Notes under the pieces: model-generated
What the model saw: the letters and a program-made list of their open reading frames with translations, nothing else
Databases searched by the model: none
Told to the model about the DNA's origin: nothing
Shown here: one piece after another, positions 63,993 to 64,000 of the stretch
Layout of the letters: every line of letters begins with the position of its first letter
How positions within the stretch are numbered: position 1 is the first letter of the stretch
Assembly (NCBI RefSeq): GCF_903181435.1
Contig: NZ_CAEUHO010000001.1
Location: 558,001-622,000, forward strand
Length of the DNA stretch: 64,000 nucleotides
Origin: Bacteroides acidifaciens
GTDB lineage: Bacteria > Bacteroidota > Bacteroidia > Bacteroidales > Bacteroidaceae
Direction of reading: 5' to 3'
Translations under genes and position numbers: made by a program

Positions 63993-64000
63993 CAAAGTTA
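63993..64000 (-). promoter_or_regulatory. -7 element of the GHL10 gene
   Basis: TAACTTTG on the minus strand, perfect TAnnTTTG, 28 bp before the start. The -33 would lie outside the window. Confidence 0.55.

Overview
The window looks like chromosomal DNA of a gut Bacteroides, most likely close to the B. thetaiotaomicron/ovatus group. The reasons are SusC/SusD pairs, lipoprotein signals with short lipoboxes, a hybrid two-component regulator (HTCS), promoters of the Bacteroides type (-33 TTTG, about 19 bp, -7 TAnnTTTG) and no Shine-Dalgarno-rich starts. The species call is inference; no rRNA or marker gene is present.

Layout. 1-2,100: an AT-rich patch with a partial secreted protein that may be CDC-like (pore-forming), a lipoprotein, and a scar made of fragments of a BamA-like gene and a phosphoethanolamine-transferase-like gene. 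2,100-11,400: cbpA-cbpM, then on the minus strand a rhomboid protease, a small protein, a giant DUF4132 protein and free methionine-R-sulfoxide reductase. 11,400-15,850: acyl-CoA dehydrogenase with its electron-transfer flavoprotein (etfB-etfA-acd) and a GNAT acetyltransferase. 16,190-26,800: an outer-membrane beta-barrel receptor, a PAS-LuxR regulator, a GH29 fucosidase with an outer-membrane protein, a C1 peptidase, a patatin and a WYL regulator.

27,000-51,550 is a complete fructan utilisation locus. It has a GH32 exo-enzyme, an epimerase-like protein, SusC and SusD, a DUF4960 surface lipoprotein, a surface GH32 of the endo-levanase type, a second periplasmic GH32, a sugar MFS transporter and a PfkB fructokinase. 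After a small-RNA candidate come an alpha-2-macroglobulin-like protein that overlaps the fructose-type HTCS sensor, and an MGMT-like protein. Surface GH32, SGBP and SusCD would cut and import fructan, periplasmic GH32 enzymes would release fructose, and the MFS protein and kinase would take it into glycolysis. The HTCS would sense periplasmic fructose. Three promoters in this locus share a direct repeat at a fixed distance from the -7 element, a likely HTCS operator. 51,600-64,000 holds pyruvate:ferredoxin oxidoreductase, two AAA-type ATPases, an ATP-grasp-like protein, an intact IS66 element with an 8-bp target duplication and a GHL10 glycoside-hydrolase-like protein.

The most unusual structure is a class of intergenic array found three times (about 20,101, 40,153 and 62,104). 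Each has four short palindromes at exactly 22-bp spacing, but the palindrome sequence differs at each locus. I do not recognise a described family with this design.
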